From positions 158,068,996 to 158,132,995 of the forward strand of contig CM069441.1 in the NCBI GenBank assembly GCA_035610835.1: 64,000 nt of DNA, written 5' to 3'. Below are positions 1 to 15,300 of the stretch, piece after piece (within the stretch, counting starts at the first letter, position 1; the number at the start of each line of letters is the position of its first letter). The translations under genes were made by a program, and so were the position numbers. This DNA comes from Ophiura sarsii. Lineage: Eukaryota > Echinodermata > Ophiuroidea > Amphilepidida > Ophiuridae. The notes beneath the pieces are model-generated. The model was not told where the DNA came from. It did no database searches and was given only the letters and a program-made list of their open reading frames with translations.

Positions 1-70
1 TGTCTGACAATCAGGTTCTATCCAGTTGACAAGACATCCACCATCACATTCCTACCTATCTAATACTTAC
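1..70 (-). repeat. Right end of a 71-bp array in the left gene
   Basis: One unit plus a partial unit of the 71-bp repeat (3' half of EGF exon 4, donor, about 24 bases of intron) precedes the exon 4 copy at 71-199. The array continues off the left edge. Confidence 0.9.
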
Positions 71-199
71 CTGTCTGACAATCAGGTTCTATCCAGTTGA
101 CAAGACATCCATCGCATGCCCCTGTCACTTGGTTACAAGAATCTGCATAACAGTGACACACTCCACTGCACTCGTGGCCAAAGGTAGAACCCATACAAT
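71..199 (-). CDS. EGF-like exon 4, left Tie-like gene
   Basis: Phase 1-1 EGF exon of 129 bp, bounded by an acceptor ending CTTTATAG and the donor CAGACAG|GTAAGTATT. It encodes eight cysteines in the pattern [10 protein letters not shown]...CHC...C...CDGC...C. It is one codon shorter than its paralog at 51,495-51,626. Its 3' half is the source of the 71-bp repeat that starts directly downstream (1-70). Confidence 0.85.
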
Positions 200-273
200 C
201 TATAAAGTAAAATTCGAACATGTGTCCGTGTCATTCATTTGGCCATACACTCCGCATTGAGTCTGGGATGCGG

Positions 274-326
<53 letters not shown>

Positions 327-3300
327 CGCAGGATAGCATTTCGCTAGGACACTGTCTAGGAGGAGTGCTGTCAGTTGACCCCTCGGGGCTCCCTTGCCTC
401 CCCGGCTCGATGCTGTATGTCCTTTTGTATAGGAGTTGTCAAATTGGTCCAATACCAGCTAGATTCTTGTCAGGTGTTGTCCAATAGCAGGTTCCGGAAC
501 AATAGCTCACTAACTCATTGCTTTTTAAAATTGCTCAATATCTCTATATGAATTGATCCATAGCAGATTGTTCCGGTTCACAAGCTCATTGCTTAAAATC
601 TAAATATCAATTGTATATTGTTGTGGATGGCAGCATGGGAAATCCCGACATTGTTTTAGAATCTTGTAACAATGTATTACTGCTTGTTTATTATTGTAGT
701 TAGGCAATGGCCTCCGTTCTCATGAATAAAAAGCTGTGACTGTGAGATTCAAAGATTCAAACCTGCTATGTGTCATGTGATTCTATACACAATTTAATGC
801 AGAAAGTGGAAGTATCCAATTAATTATTATGTGCCAACAAAGTGTGCATCTCAGAGTGTTGATATGTGCTATGAATATGGCATAAAATGCTGCAGTAGTA
901 CCTGGTCAGGAAAATGTGGGGTTTAATAAGAGAACATTGATGTCGATTACTTACATTTCTAAATTTAATTACATACCTTGACAATACACAAAGTTATCAC
1001 TATCATAGACAGTATACCCTGGTGCACATTGTAGATTAGGACATCCTCCCTTGTCACATGGTGCATCATTAAGACAATGACATTTACCAGTACATTGTGT
1101 GCCATAGTAGTCATTGGGACATACTGATGGAACTGTAACACAAAATGAGAAATAATTTACTTTTGTTATGGTAACAATCATCCAGATCTTGGACATTAAG
1201 TTGTAACAAGACTATGGAACCTTATGAGTTATTTGTAATAAACCGTTTTCCTATTGAAAATTAAATTAAAACAGTTTTTCTAAGGCGTTTACCGAAATGT
1301 ACGAGAGTTCACCGAAATAATGTGCGACATACTAGTAATTGATATTGTTATAATAGAAGACTCGACTATAATCCGCTGTTGGTAACAAGGTTACATATTA
1401 TATGATTACTTCGAAGGGGCCAGCTAATTGTATGCCCAAACCAACATCTGGTACGTGTTAATGGATTTAAATGGAAATTGAACTCTATCTTATATGAAAT
1501 CAAATTTGCTCAGGGACCAGAAACATTGTATTTTTATGATAATAGTTTGATGCAGCTGACGGTGTTGTTCTAGATAGACTACCCCAGTCCTGTGTCCACC
1601 GAGGGCTTCTTATAGCGGACTTTGCTAAGCAAAGTATCAATTGTTCACTGTAGACATAATCATACACAGTCATCAAAACAAGTAAACTGACCAGGTAATT
1701 AATGTGCAGATAACTCAAAGTTTAGCTCCTGCATACGCATATTAAATTATAAAGTTGTTGAGCAATTCCTCCTCTTTAATTTGTTCCGGTGGATCAATAC
1801 GGCACACACTTTACCTGTCCTATGCTCCCCGCGAAAAGAAAAATGTGAAAATGAAAATCGTACTTGTCCTTTCATTTTGGGATTGTAACTTCCTTAATAA
1901 TCAACCATTCTTAGCGCGCAACATGTTTATGTGGGAGTTCTACCTTTTATATATAGACATCAGCACATTTATAACCTGTCCAGTTATACTTGTTTGGTGA
2001 CTGTATTACTATTTTGAACCATAGAGAGACGGCTTAATCAGAGCTACTGATGTTCATGACAATTATTTTAATGTTGGTAAAATTTGTAAGATACACTGAA
2101 GTAATACAGATGATGTTATAACCCTTACTTTGGCACGATGTTCCAGACCATCCTGTTTCACACACAGAACCACCTTCACATAATCCTGTGTATGCATTAC
2201 ATGTCCCAGATGTACAGTGACATTGTTGGGTACAACTAGCTCCAAATGTTCCTGAAGGACAAACTAAATAAGAATAAAACATTTAAAATTCCGTCCCGAA
2301 TTACGAATTGTATGATTTGAAACATTAGTGGATCAAATGCAAAAGACATACTTTCTTTTAGTTCTTAAAAGTCAAGAGGCTTCTGTATTGCCGGTGTGGT
2401 TATTACTACTGATCAAATAGTTCCCTGTACATTATACATAATATTTGATTTGAAACGCAACATGTCATGTCCAGGCGTGACGGGAAGAAGAAAGGGAAGA
2501 GAAAAAGAAGGGGAAGTAAAGGGAAAAGGGGAAGGAAAGGGAAAAAAGGGACGAAAAAAGGAAAGAAAAGGAAAAGAATGGGAGAAGAGGAAGATAAAAG
2601 GGAATGAAAGGGAAAGGGAAAGACAAACGCAGGGTAATAAGGAAAGAGTGTAAGGAAAACAATAGTAGTGTTGATAGATGTTGATAAGGAAGGCAAAATA
2701 AGAAGTGAAAATTGAAAATAATCTTGGAGAAGGGTAGAAATTCAACTATCCAAACACTTAATAATTTAATGTGTAAGCGCGCATTACGTAACTTCGGTGA
2801 CTTTCATCAAGGTTATCATAGGACCGGAAACATGGGAAAGGGTAACCTTTATCGGATTCGGATTCTTGTAGGCATTTCCACAGTCCAGAGTATGATGTCC
2901 AGTATTACATGTACATCCATAGGGATCAGGAAGACAGAATATCGGAGTATTGTAGGTATTTTTATACTTACGATCCCCACAGTCACTTACACTTACACTT
3001 AAGGTTTGATGGAATATTTAGATTAGGCTGTTAGCCTTTTTGATTCCATATCATACTTTGTTCCAATGTTTGTCAAGTCGATTTTTGAAAGAGTTAACAG
3101 TAACCGCATTGACCACCTCTCTTGGTAGCTCGTTCCATTGATTGATGACTCTCATTGTGAAGAAGTTTTTCTTGCAGTTGAGGTTCTTATGTAGTCATGG
3201 TAGTGCCGGCTTGTAAACTTTCAATTGATGTCCTCTTGTTGTGTGTTGCTTGGGCCGGAGTGAAGAAGTCTGATGGGTCGACTTTCTCAAGCTGCTTCAA

Positions 3301-6300
3301 AATCTTGAATGTCTCGATGAGATCTCCTCTAGTTCTTCGCTTCTCCAATGATATGATGCCTAAGCTTGTCATTCTGTCTTCATCAGTAATGTGTCTTAGT
3401 TGGGGTACCATCTTGGTTGCTCTCCTTTGAATCCTTTCCAAGGCGATGATGTCTTTTTAAGGTATGGGCACCAAGCCTGGACACAATATTCTAGATGAGG
3501 TCGGACGTACGATTTGTATAGCACTTTGAAGCTATTGTTGTCAAAGTATCTGAATGTTCTCTTTACTACTCGTAGACAGTTCATGGCTCGAACCGCTGCT
3601 TTGGCGCACTGCTTACTGGGTTTGCAGTCCTGGGTGAACACCACTCCTAAATCCTTTTCTTCCTTAGTTTCTTCTAGTGGTATGTTGTTCAGGTGGTAGC
3701 TTGCTCCGGTGTTATCATAACCTAGGTGCATTTTCTTGCATTTCTTGGCGTTGAATCTAAGCAGCCATGTGTCTGACCAGGTGTGGAGTAGATCTAGATC
3801 TTTTTGTAGATTGAGTCTGTCGTCGTCGTTGTTGATCGTGTGGTATATCTTAGTATCATCTGCGAACATTGATATTTCAGAGCTTATGTTGTCTGGTAGG
3901 TCGTTTATGAATAAAACAAATAATAGTGGTCCCAGAACAGATCCTTGAGGAACGCCGCTGAGTACGTCTGCCCATTCTGAGTCCATTCCCTGGACACTCA
4001 TCTTTTGTTTCCTGTTGGTGAGGAACTCTTCTATCCAGTGTAATATATTACCTCCTATGCCATACGCCTGTAACTTGTTGATTAGTCTTCTGTGTGGTAC
4101 TGTATCAAATGCTTTAGCATAGTCCAAGTAGATGACGTCGATCCCGCTTCCTTCGTCTAGTCCGGCTGTTATTGTGTCTAGCCTGGTAAGAAGATTTGTG
4201 AGGGAAGACCGACCTTTCATGAATCCATGCTGCCTAGTCGTCAGTACGTCACATTTCTCTAGATAGTTGATCATGTCATCTTTTATGATTGACTCTAGTA
4301 CTTTACACGGTACCGATGTTAGACTGACTGGTCTATAATTTTCCGCCTTCGTTCTTGCTCCTTTCTTAAAGATGGGTGTCACTCTGGATTTCTTCCAGTC
4401 TTCGGGTAGTCTTCCCACTTTCAGTGATTTCTGGAAGATGAGGTGAAGTGGAACTGAAAGCTCATCGGCGCATTCTCGAAGTACATTTGGATGCACTCCA
4501 TCCATGCCTGGTTTCAGATCACGTAGTTTCTTGGCCACATCTTCTTGTGTGAAGTTGGTTTCTTCAATGCGATGGTCTCCATTAATTTTAGTGTTAAGTG
4601 TGGGCGTTTCACCGACTTCTTCCTTTGTGAAAACCGACTTGAAGAAATTGCTAAGGATATCTGCGGCTTCTTTATCCGTGTCTGTCAGGTTTCCATCCTC
4701 GTTTTCAAGCTGCGAGATTCCTGATTTCACCTTTTATTTGTCTCTCATGTATTTGTACAGTGGTTTAGGGTTGGTATTGAAGTCCTTCATAAGCTTCTTC
4801 TCAAATCTCTGATTGTGCTTCCCTCACTGTTTGAATGGTTTTGTTTATTTGTTCTTTGTAGTCAATGTAGTCTTTGTATCGGTTGGTGTTTCTGTATTTC
4901 ATATACAGGTACTTGCTCTGATTTGGTCATATATTTTGTGATTATTTGTTGAACTGCTGCTGGTGCTTCGGTAACAGAGTCCAATTAAGAGTTGGTCTTT
5001 GTTGCTAAGTTTTACCATGCACCACATGGTGTCTGCAGCCTCGATGCAGTTAACTTTATTACATTGGACAGCGCTGAGGGATTTGTGATATATAGCAGCA
5101 CTCCACCTCCTTGAACATCATTTTCTCTACTCTGAATAGCTCGTAGTTGTTGAGTGCAATTCCAATACACTGCTGTTTATCCATGATTCAGTTATTCCTA
5201 TAACTTGCGGATCGATGAGCTCAATGTTTAATATAAATTCATGCCTTTTATTCATGATACTTTGAGCATTTGTGTACATACAATTTATACCATTTATACT
5301 GGTACTAGCGTTTGTTGGTGATTGGTGAGATTGATGGTTCCGACTAGACTCTTCTTGCGTAGTGGACTTTCCATCAGTAGTGGTGTACCCTTTTTGCTCT
5401 CTTTGCATTGGGGTTGGTGCATTGGTGGACGTGTGTGCAGGAACTCTAGGCTCATCTTGCGTAGAGATAGTGTGTGTTGATTGACGGTTCCTACTAGACG
5501 CTTCTTAGCAGCTGCCCCGTCAATGGGTGTGCGGTCTCTAGGCGTGGCTTGCGTTGAGTTTACAGGTGTGTTGTGCTTTAGGTCTCTAGGCTTTTCTTGC
5601 ATAGATAATGGTGCGAGGGTGCTGGGTGCAGTTTTGTGCACAATGTTCTTGGACTGATCAGGCTTAATCGTCTGCAGAATTGCGTTGCCTCCGAAAAGAT
5701 CATTATATTTTCTTCTCCATTTTCTCGTCTTTCTTTGAGTTCTGTTCTCAGTTTTCTGTTCTCCTCGCGCTCTTGGAAGGTCAGGTCTGGTGAGATGAAT
5801 ACTTTCCTGAATTTGTCATTTGTACTTTCTTTCAGCTTCTTTGCTCTGATAAGGGCCTATTTCTTGGTATCCACTCTGCTAATCTTTAAAAGCCTCGGCC
5901 TTTTTCTGCCTTCCGTTTTTTCCCTAGTCTGAAGGCTTGCTCAACATCAGTGTTGCCAATGTGAACGTCTAAGTGCTGAAGGATTTTGAAGGATTTTCTT
6001 CACTTGATTATGGTGTTCCTCTTTCCTAATATCCAGAGTCCAGAGTATGATATCCAGTATTACATGTACATCCATGTGGATCAGGAAGACTGGATCCCCA
6101 CAGTCCAGAGTATGATATCCAGTATTACATGTACATCCATAGGGATCAAGAAGACAGAATATCGGATTCTTGTAGGCATTTAATACCTACGATCCCCACA
6201 GTCCAGAGTATGATATCCAGTATTACATGTACATCCATAGGGATCAGGAAGACAGAATATCGGATTCTTGTAGGTATTTGATATATACGATCCCCACAGT

Positions 6301-9300
6301 CCAGAGTATTATATCCAGTATTACAAGTACATCCATAGGGATCAAGAAGACAGAATATCGGATTCTTGTAGGTATTTGATACTTACGATCCCCACAGTCC
6401 AGAGTATGATATCCAGTATTACATGTACATCCATAGGGATCAGAAAGACAGAATATCGGATTCTTGTAGGCATTTAATACCTACGATCCCCACAGTCCAG
6501 AATATGATATCCAGTATTACATGTACATCCATAGGGATCAGAAAGACAGAATATCGGATTCTTGTAGGTATTTAATACTTACGATCCCCACAGTCCAGAG
6601 TATGATATCCAGTATTACAAGTACATCCATAGGGATCAGGAAGACAGAATATCGGATTCTTGTAGGTATTTGATACTTACGATCCACACAGACCAGAGTA
6701 TGATATCCAGTATAACAAGTACATCCATAGGGATCAGGAAGACAGAATATCGGATTCTTGTAGGCATTTAATACTTACGATCCCCACAGTCCAGAGTATG
6801 ATATCCAGTATTACAAGTACATCCATAGGGATCAGGAAGACAGAATATCGGATTCTTGTAGGCATTTAATACTTACAATCCCCACAGTCCAGAGTATGAT
6901 ATCCAGTATTACATGTACATCCATGTGGATCAGGAAGACAGAATATCGGATTCTTGTAGGTATTTGATACTTACGATCCCCACAGTCCAGAGTATGATAT
7001 CCAGTATTACATGTATATCCATATGGATCAGGAAGACAGAATATCGGATTCTTGAAGGCATTTAATACTTACGATCCCCACAGTCCAGAGTATGATATCC
7101 AGTATTACAAGTACATCCATAGGGATCAGGAAGACAGAATATCGGATTCTTGTAGGTATTTGATATATACGATCCCCACAGTCCAGCGTATGATATCCAG
7201 TATTACAAGTACATCCATAGGGATCAGGAAGACAGAATATCGGATTCTTGTAGGCATTTGATACTTACGATCCCCACAGTCCAGAGTATGATATCCAGTA
7301 CTACATGTAAGTCCATAGGGATCAGGAAGACAGAATATCGGATTCTTGTAGGCATTTAATACTTACGATCCCCACAGTCCAGAGTATGATATCCAGTATT
7401 ACATGTACATTCATAGGGATCAGGAAGACAGAATATCGGATTCTTGTAGGCATTTAATACTTACGATCCCCACAGTCCACGAGCATGATATCCAGTATTA
7501 TATGTACATCCATAGGGATCAGGAAGACAGAATATCGGATTCTTGTAGGTATTTGATACTTACGATCCCCACAGTCCAGAGTATGATATCCAGTATTACA
7601 TGTACATTCATAGGGATCAGGAAGACAGAATATCGGATTCTTGTAGGCATTTAATACTTACGATCCCCACAGTCCAGAGTATGATATCCAGTATTACATG
7701 TACATCCATAGGGATCAGGAAGACAGAATATCGGATTCTTGTAGGTATTTGATACTTACGATCCCCACAGTAAAGACTATGATATCCAGCATTACATGTA
7801 CATCCATAGGGATCAGGAAGAGAGAATATCGGATTCTTGTAGGCATTTAATACTTACGATCCCCACAGTCCAGAGTATGATATCCAGTATTACATGTACA
7901 TCCATAGGGATCAAGAAGACAGAATATCGGATTCTTGTAGGCATTTAATACCTACGATCCCCACAGTCCAGAGTATGATATCCAGTATTACATGTACATC
8001 CATAGGGATCAGGAAGACAGAATATCGGATTCTTGTAGGTATTTGATATATACGATCCCCACAGTCCAGAGTATTATATCCAGTATTACAAGTACATCCA
8101 TAGGGATCAAGACGACAGAATATCGGATTCTTGTAGGTATTTGATACTTACGATCCCCACAGTCCAGAGTATGATATCCAGTATTACATGTACATCCATA
8201 GGGATCAGAAAGACAGAATATCGGATTCTTGTAGGCATTTAATACCTACGATCCCCACAGTCCAGAATATGATATCCAGTATTACATGTACATCCATAGG
8301 GATCAGAAAGACAGAATATCGGATTCTTGTAGGTATTTAATACTTACGATCCCCACAGTCCAGAGTATGATATCCAGTATTACAAGTACATCCATAGGGA
8401 TCAGGAAGACAGAATATCGGATTCTTGTAGGTATTTGATACTTACGATCCACACAGACCAGAGTATGATATCCAGTATAACAAGTACATCCATAGGGATC
8501 AGGAAGACAGAATATCGGATTCTTGTAGGCATTTAATACTTACGATCCCCACAGTCCAGAGTATGATATCCAGTATTACAAGTACATCCATAGGGATCAG
8601 GAAGACAGAATATCGGATTCTTGTAGGCATTTAATACTTACAATCCCCACAGTCCAGAGTATGATATCCAGTATTACATGTACATCCATGTGGATCAGGA
8701 AGACAGAATATCGGATTCTTGTAGGTATTTGATACTTACGATCCCCACAGTCCAGAGTATGATATCCAGTATTACATGTATATCCATATGGATCAGGAAG
8801 ACAGAATATCGGATTCTTGTAGGCATTTAATACTTACGATCCCCACAGTCCAGAGTATGATATCCAGTATTACAAGTACATCCATAGGGATCAGGAAGAC
8901 AGAATATCGGATTCTTGTAGGTATTTGATATATACGATCCCCACAGTCCAGCGTATGATATCCAGTATTACAAGTACATCCATAGGGATCAGGAAGACAG
9001 AATATCGGATTCTTGTAGGCATTTGATACTTACGATCCCCACAGTCCAGAGTATGATATCCAGTACTACATGTAAGTCCATAGGGATCAGGAAGACAGAA
9101 TATCGGATTCTTGTAGGCATTTAATACTTACGATCCCCACAGTCCAGAGTATGATATCCAGTATTACATGTACATTCATAGGGATCAGGAAGACAGAATA
9201 TCGGATTCTTGTAGGCATTTAATACTTACGATCCCCACAGTCCAGGAGCATGATATCCAGTATTATATGTACATCCATAGGGATCAGGAAGACAGAATAT

Positions 9301-12300
9301 CGGATTCTTGTAGGTATTTGATACTTACGATCCCCACAGTCCAGAGTATGATATCCAGTATTACATGTACATTCATAGGGATCAGGAAGACAGAATATCG
9401 GATTCTTGTAGGCATTTAATACTTACGATCCCCACAGTCCAGAGTATGATATCCAGTATTACATGTACATCCATAGGGATCAGGAAGACAGAATATCGGA
9501 TTCTTGTAGGTATTTGATACTTACGATCCCCACAGTAAAGACTATGATATCCAGCATTACATGTACATCCATAGGGATCAGGAAGAGAGAATATCGGATT
9601 CTTGTAGGCATTTAATACTTACGATCCCCACAGTCCAGAGTATGATATCCAGTATTACATGTACATCCATGTGGATCAGGAAGACAGAATATCGGATTCT
9701 TGTAGGTATTTGATACTTACAATCCCCACAGTCCAGAGTATGATATCCAGTATTACATGTACATCCATAGGGATCAGGAAGACAGAATATCGGATTCTTG
9801 TAGGTATTTAATACTTACGATCCACACAGACCAGAGTATGATATATATTATTACATGTACATACATATGGATCAGGAATACAGAATATCGGATTCTTGTA
9901 GGCATTTAATACTTACGATCCCCACAGTCCAGAGTATGATATCCAGTATTACATGTACATCCATAGGGATCAGGAAGACAGAATATCGGATTCTTGTAGG
10001 CATTTAATACTTACGATCACCACAGTCCAGAGTATGATATCCAGTATTACATGTACATCCATAGGGATCAGGAAGACAGAATATCGGATTCTTGTAGGCA
10101 TTTAATACTTACGATCCCCACAGTCCAGAGTATGATATCCAGTATTACATGTACATCCATAGGGATCAGGAAGACAGAATATCGGATTCTTGTAGGCATT
10201 TAATACTTACGATCCCCACAGTCCAGAGTATGATATCCAGTAAGTATTACATGTACATCCATAGGGATCAGGAAGACAGAATATCGGATTCTTGTAGGTA
10301 TTTAATACTTAAGATCCCCACAGTCCAGAGTATGATATCCAGTATTACATGTACATCCATAGGGATCAGGAAGACAGAATATCGGATTCTTGTAGGCATT
10401 TAATACTTACGATCCCCACAGTCCAGAGTATGATATCCAGTATTACATGTACATCCATAGGGATCAGGAAGACAGAATATCGGATTCTTGTAGGCATTTA
10501 ATACTTACGATCCCCACAGTCCAGAGTATGATATCCAGTATTACATGTACATCCATAGGGATCAGGAAGACAGAATATCGGATTATTGTAGGCATTTAAT
10601 ACTTACGATCACCACAGTCCAGAGTATGATATCCAGTATTACATGTACATCCATAGGGATCAGGAAGACAGAATATCGGATTATTGTAGGCATTTAATAC
10701 TTACGATCACCACAGTCCAGAGTATGATATCCAGTATTACATGTACATCCATAGGGATCTGGAAGACAGAATATCGGATTCTTGTAGGTAGGCCTATTTA
10801 ATACTTACGATCCCCACAGTCCAGAGTATGATATCCAGTATTACATGTACATCCATAGGGATCTGGAAGACAGAATATCGGATTCTTGTAGGTAGGCCTA
10901 TTTAATACTTACGATCCCCACAGTCCAGAGCATGATATCCAGTATTACATGTACATTCATAGGGATCAGGAAGACAGAATATCGGATTCTTGTAGGCATT
11001 TAATACTTACGATCCCCACAGTACAGAGTATGATATCTATTATTACATGTACATACATATGGATCAGGAATACAGAATATCGGATTCTTGTAGGCATTTA
11101 ATACTTACAATCCCCACAGTCCAGAGTATGATATCCAGTATTACATGTACATCCATAGGAATCAGGAAAACAGAATATCGGATTCTTGTAGGTATTTGAT
11201 ACTTACGATCCCCACAGTCCAGAGTATGATATCCAGTATTATATGTACATCCATAGGGATCAGGAAGACAGAATATCGGATTCTTGTAGGTATTTAATAC
11301 TTACGATCCACACAGACCAGAGTATGATATCTATTATAACATGTACATACATATGGATCAGGAATACAGAATATCGGATTCTTGTAGGCATTTAATACTT
11401 ACGATCCCCACAGTCCAGAGTATGATATCCAGTATTACATGTACATCCATAGGGATCAGGAAGACAGAATATCGGATTCTTGTAGGCATTTAATACTTAC
11501 GATCACCACAGTCCAGAGTATGATATCCAGTATTACATGTACATCCATAGGGATCAGGAAGACAGAATATCGGATTCTTGTAGGCATTTAATACTTACGA
11601 TCCCCACAGTCCATAGTATGATATCCAGTATTACATGTACATCCATAGGGATCAGGAAGACAGAATATCGGATTCTTGTAGGCATTTAATACTTACGATC
11701 CCCACAGTCCAGAGTATGATATCCAGTAAGTATTACATGTACATCCATAGGGATCAGGAAGACAGAATATCGGATTCTTGTAGGTATTTAATACTTAAGA
11801 TCCCCACAGTCCAGAGTATGATATCCAGTATTACATGTACATCCATAGGGATCAGGAAGACAGAATATCGGATTCTTGTAGGCATTTAATACTTACGATC
11901 CCCACAGTCCAGAGTATGATATCCAGTATTACATGTACATCCATAGGGATCAGGAAGACAGAATATCGGATTCTTGTAGGCATTTAATACTTACGATCCC
12001 CACAGTCCAGAGTATGATATCCAGTATTACATGTACATCCATAGGGATCAGGAAGACAGAATATCGGATTATTGTAGGCATTTAATACTTACGATCACCA
12101 CAGTCCAGAGTATGATATCCAGTATTACATGTACATCCATAGGGATCAGGAAGACAGAATATCGGATTATTGTAGGCATTTAATACTTACGATCCCCACA
12201 GACCAGAGTATGATATCCAGTATTATATGTACATCCATAGGGATCTGGAAGACAGAATATCGGATTCTTGTAGGCATTTAATACTTACGATCCCCACAGT

Positions 12301-15300
12301 CCAGAGTATGATATCCAGTATTACATGTACATCCATGTGGATCAGGAAGACAGAATATCGGATTCTTGTAGGTATTTGATACTTACAATCCCCACAGTCC
12401 AGAGTATGATATCCAGTATTACATGTACATCCATAGGGATCAGGAAGACAGAATATCGGATTCTTGTAGGTATTTAATACTTACGATCCACACAGACCAG
12501 AGTATGATATATATTATTACATGTACATACATATGGATCAGGAATACAGAATATCGGATTCTTGTAGGCATTTAATACTTACGATCCCCACAGTCCAGAG
12601 TATGATATCCAGTATTACATGTACATCCATAGGGATCAGGAAGACAGAATATCGGATTCTTGTAGGTATTTAATACTTACGATCCACACAGACCAGAGTA
12701 TGATATATATTATTACATGTACATACATATGGATCAGGAATACAGAATATCGGATTCTTGTAGGCATTTAATACTTACGATCACCACAGTCCAGAGTATG
12801 ATATCCAGTATTACATGTACATCCATAGGGATCAGGAAGACAGAATATCGGATTCTTGTAGGTAGGCCTATTTAATACTTACGATCCCCACAGTCCAGAG
12901 CATGATATCCAGTATTACATGTACATTCATAGGGATCAGGAAGACAGAATATCGGATTCTTGTAGGCATTTAATACTTACGATCCCCACAGTACAGAGTA
13001 TGATATCTATTATTACATGTACATACATATGGATCAGGAATACAGAATATCGGATTCTTGTAGGCATTTAATACTTACAATCCCCACAGTCCAGAGTATG
13101 ATATCCAGTATTACATGTACATCCATAGGAATCAGGAAAACAGAATATCGGATTCTTGTAGGTATTTGATACTTACGATCCCCACAGTCCAGAGTATGAT
13201 ATCCAGTATTATATGTACATCCATAGGGATCAGGAAGACAGAATATCGGATTCTTGTAGGTATTTAATACTTACGATCCACACAGACCAGAGTATGATAT
13301 CTATTATAACATGTACATACATATGGATCAGGAATACAGAATATCGGATTCTTGTAGGCATTTAATACTTACGATCCCCACAGTCCAGAGTATGATATCC
13401 AGTATTACATGTACATCCATAGGGATCAGGAAGACAGAATATCGGATTCTTGTAGGCATTTAATACTTACGATCACCACAGTCCAGAGTATGATATCCAG
13501 TATTACATGTACATCCATAGGGATCAGGAAGACAGAATATCGGATTCTTGTAGGCATTTAATACTTACGATCCCCACAGTCCATAGTATGATATCCAGTA
13601 TTACATGTACATCCATAGGGATCAGGAAGACAGAATATCGGATTCTTGTAGGCATTTAATACTTACGATCCCCACAGTCCAGAGTATGATATCCAGTAAG
13701 TATTACATGTACATCCATAGGGATCAGGAAGACAGAATATCGGATTCTTGTAGGTATTTAATACTTAAGATCCCCACAGTCCAGAGTATGATATCCAGTA
13801 TTACATGTACATCCATAGGGATCAGGAAGACAGAATATCGGATTCTTGTAGGCATTTAATACTTACGATCCCCACAGTCCAGAGTATGATATCCAGTATT
13901 ACATGTACATCCATAGGGATCAGGAAGACAGAATATCGGATTATTGTAGGCATTTAATACTTACGATCACCACAGTCCAGAGTATGATATCCAGTATTAC
14001 ATGTACATCCATAGGGATCAGGAAGACAGAATATCGGATTATTGTAGGCATTTAATACTTACGATCCCCACAGACCAGAGTATGATATCCAGTATTATAT
14101 GTACATCCATAGGGATCTGGAAGACAGAATATCGGATTCTTGTAGGCATTTAATACTTACGATCCCCACAGTCCAGAGTATGATATCCAGTATTACATGT
14201 ACATCCATGTGGATCAGGAAGACAGAATATCGGATTCTTGTAGGTATTTGATACTTACAATCCCCACAGTCCAGAGTATGATATCCAGTATTACATGTAC
14301 ATCCATAGGGATCAGGAAGACAGAATATCGGATTCTTGTAGGTATTTAATACTTACGATCCACACAGACCAGAGTATGATATATATTATTACATGTACAT
14401 ACATATGGATCAGGAATACAGAATATCGGATTCTTGTAGGCATTTAATACTTACGATCACCACAGTCCAGAGTATGATATCCAGTATTACATGTACATCC
14501 ATAGGGATCAGGAAGACAGAATATCGGATTCTTGTAGGTAGGCCTATTTAATACTTACGATCCCCACAGTCCAGAGCATGATATCCAGTATTACATGTAC
14601 ATTCATAGGGATCAGGAAGACAGAATATCGGATTCTTGTAGGCATTTAATACTTACGATCCCCACAGTACAGAGTATGATATCTATTATTACATGTACAT
14701 ACATATGGATCAGGAATACAGAATATCGGATTCTTGTAGGCATTTAATACTTACAATCCCCACAGTCCAGAGTATGATATCCAGTATTACATGTACATCC
14801 ATAGGAATCAGGAAAACAGAATATCGGATTCTTGTAGGTATTTGATACTTACGATCCCCACAGTCCAGAGTATGATATCCAGTATTATATGTACATCCAT
14901 AGGGATCAGGAAGACAGAATATCGGATTCTTGTAGGTATTTAATACTTACGATCCACACAGACCAGAGTATGATATCTATTATAACATGTACATACATAT
15001 GGATCAGGAATACAGAATATCGGATTCTTGTAGGCATTTAATACTTACGATCCCCACAGTCCAGAGTATGATATCCAGTATTACATGTACATCCATAGGG
15101 ATCAGGAAGACAGAATATCGGATTCTTGTAGGCATTTAATACTTACGATCACCACAGTCCAGAGTATGATATCCAGTATTACATGTACATCCATAGGGAT
15201 CAGGAAGACAGAATATCGGATTATTGTAGGCATTTAATACTTACGATCACCACAGTCCAGAGTATGATATCCAGTATTACATGTACATCCATAGGGATCA

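Larger units (their letters stand above)
2986..5985 (-). mobile_element. CR1-like LINE, decayed, inserted into the 98-bp array
   Basis: Minus-strand non-LTR element. Its 3' end is marked by a short AAGTGT-type tandem tail at about 2,986-3,001, typical of CR1-clade elements. It carries ORF1-like coding at about 5,600-5,940 with frame breaks, an endonuclease start at 5,127-5,408 and reverse transcriptase at 3,000-4,730. A large part of the endonuclease is missing between 4,730 and 5,130. Confidence 0.85.

Noticed and set aside
231..487. Proline-rich or glycine-rich proteins over the poly-G runs
   Set aside because: Homopolymer translation only.
2396..2745. Lysine-rich and phenylalanine-rich proteins over the purine tract
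   Set aside because: Composition artefact of an A/G-rich stretch; the paralogous tract is not conserved as coding.
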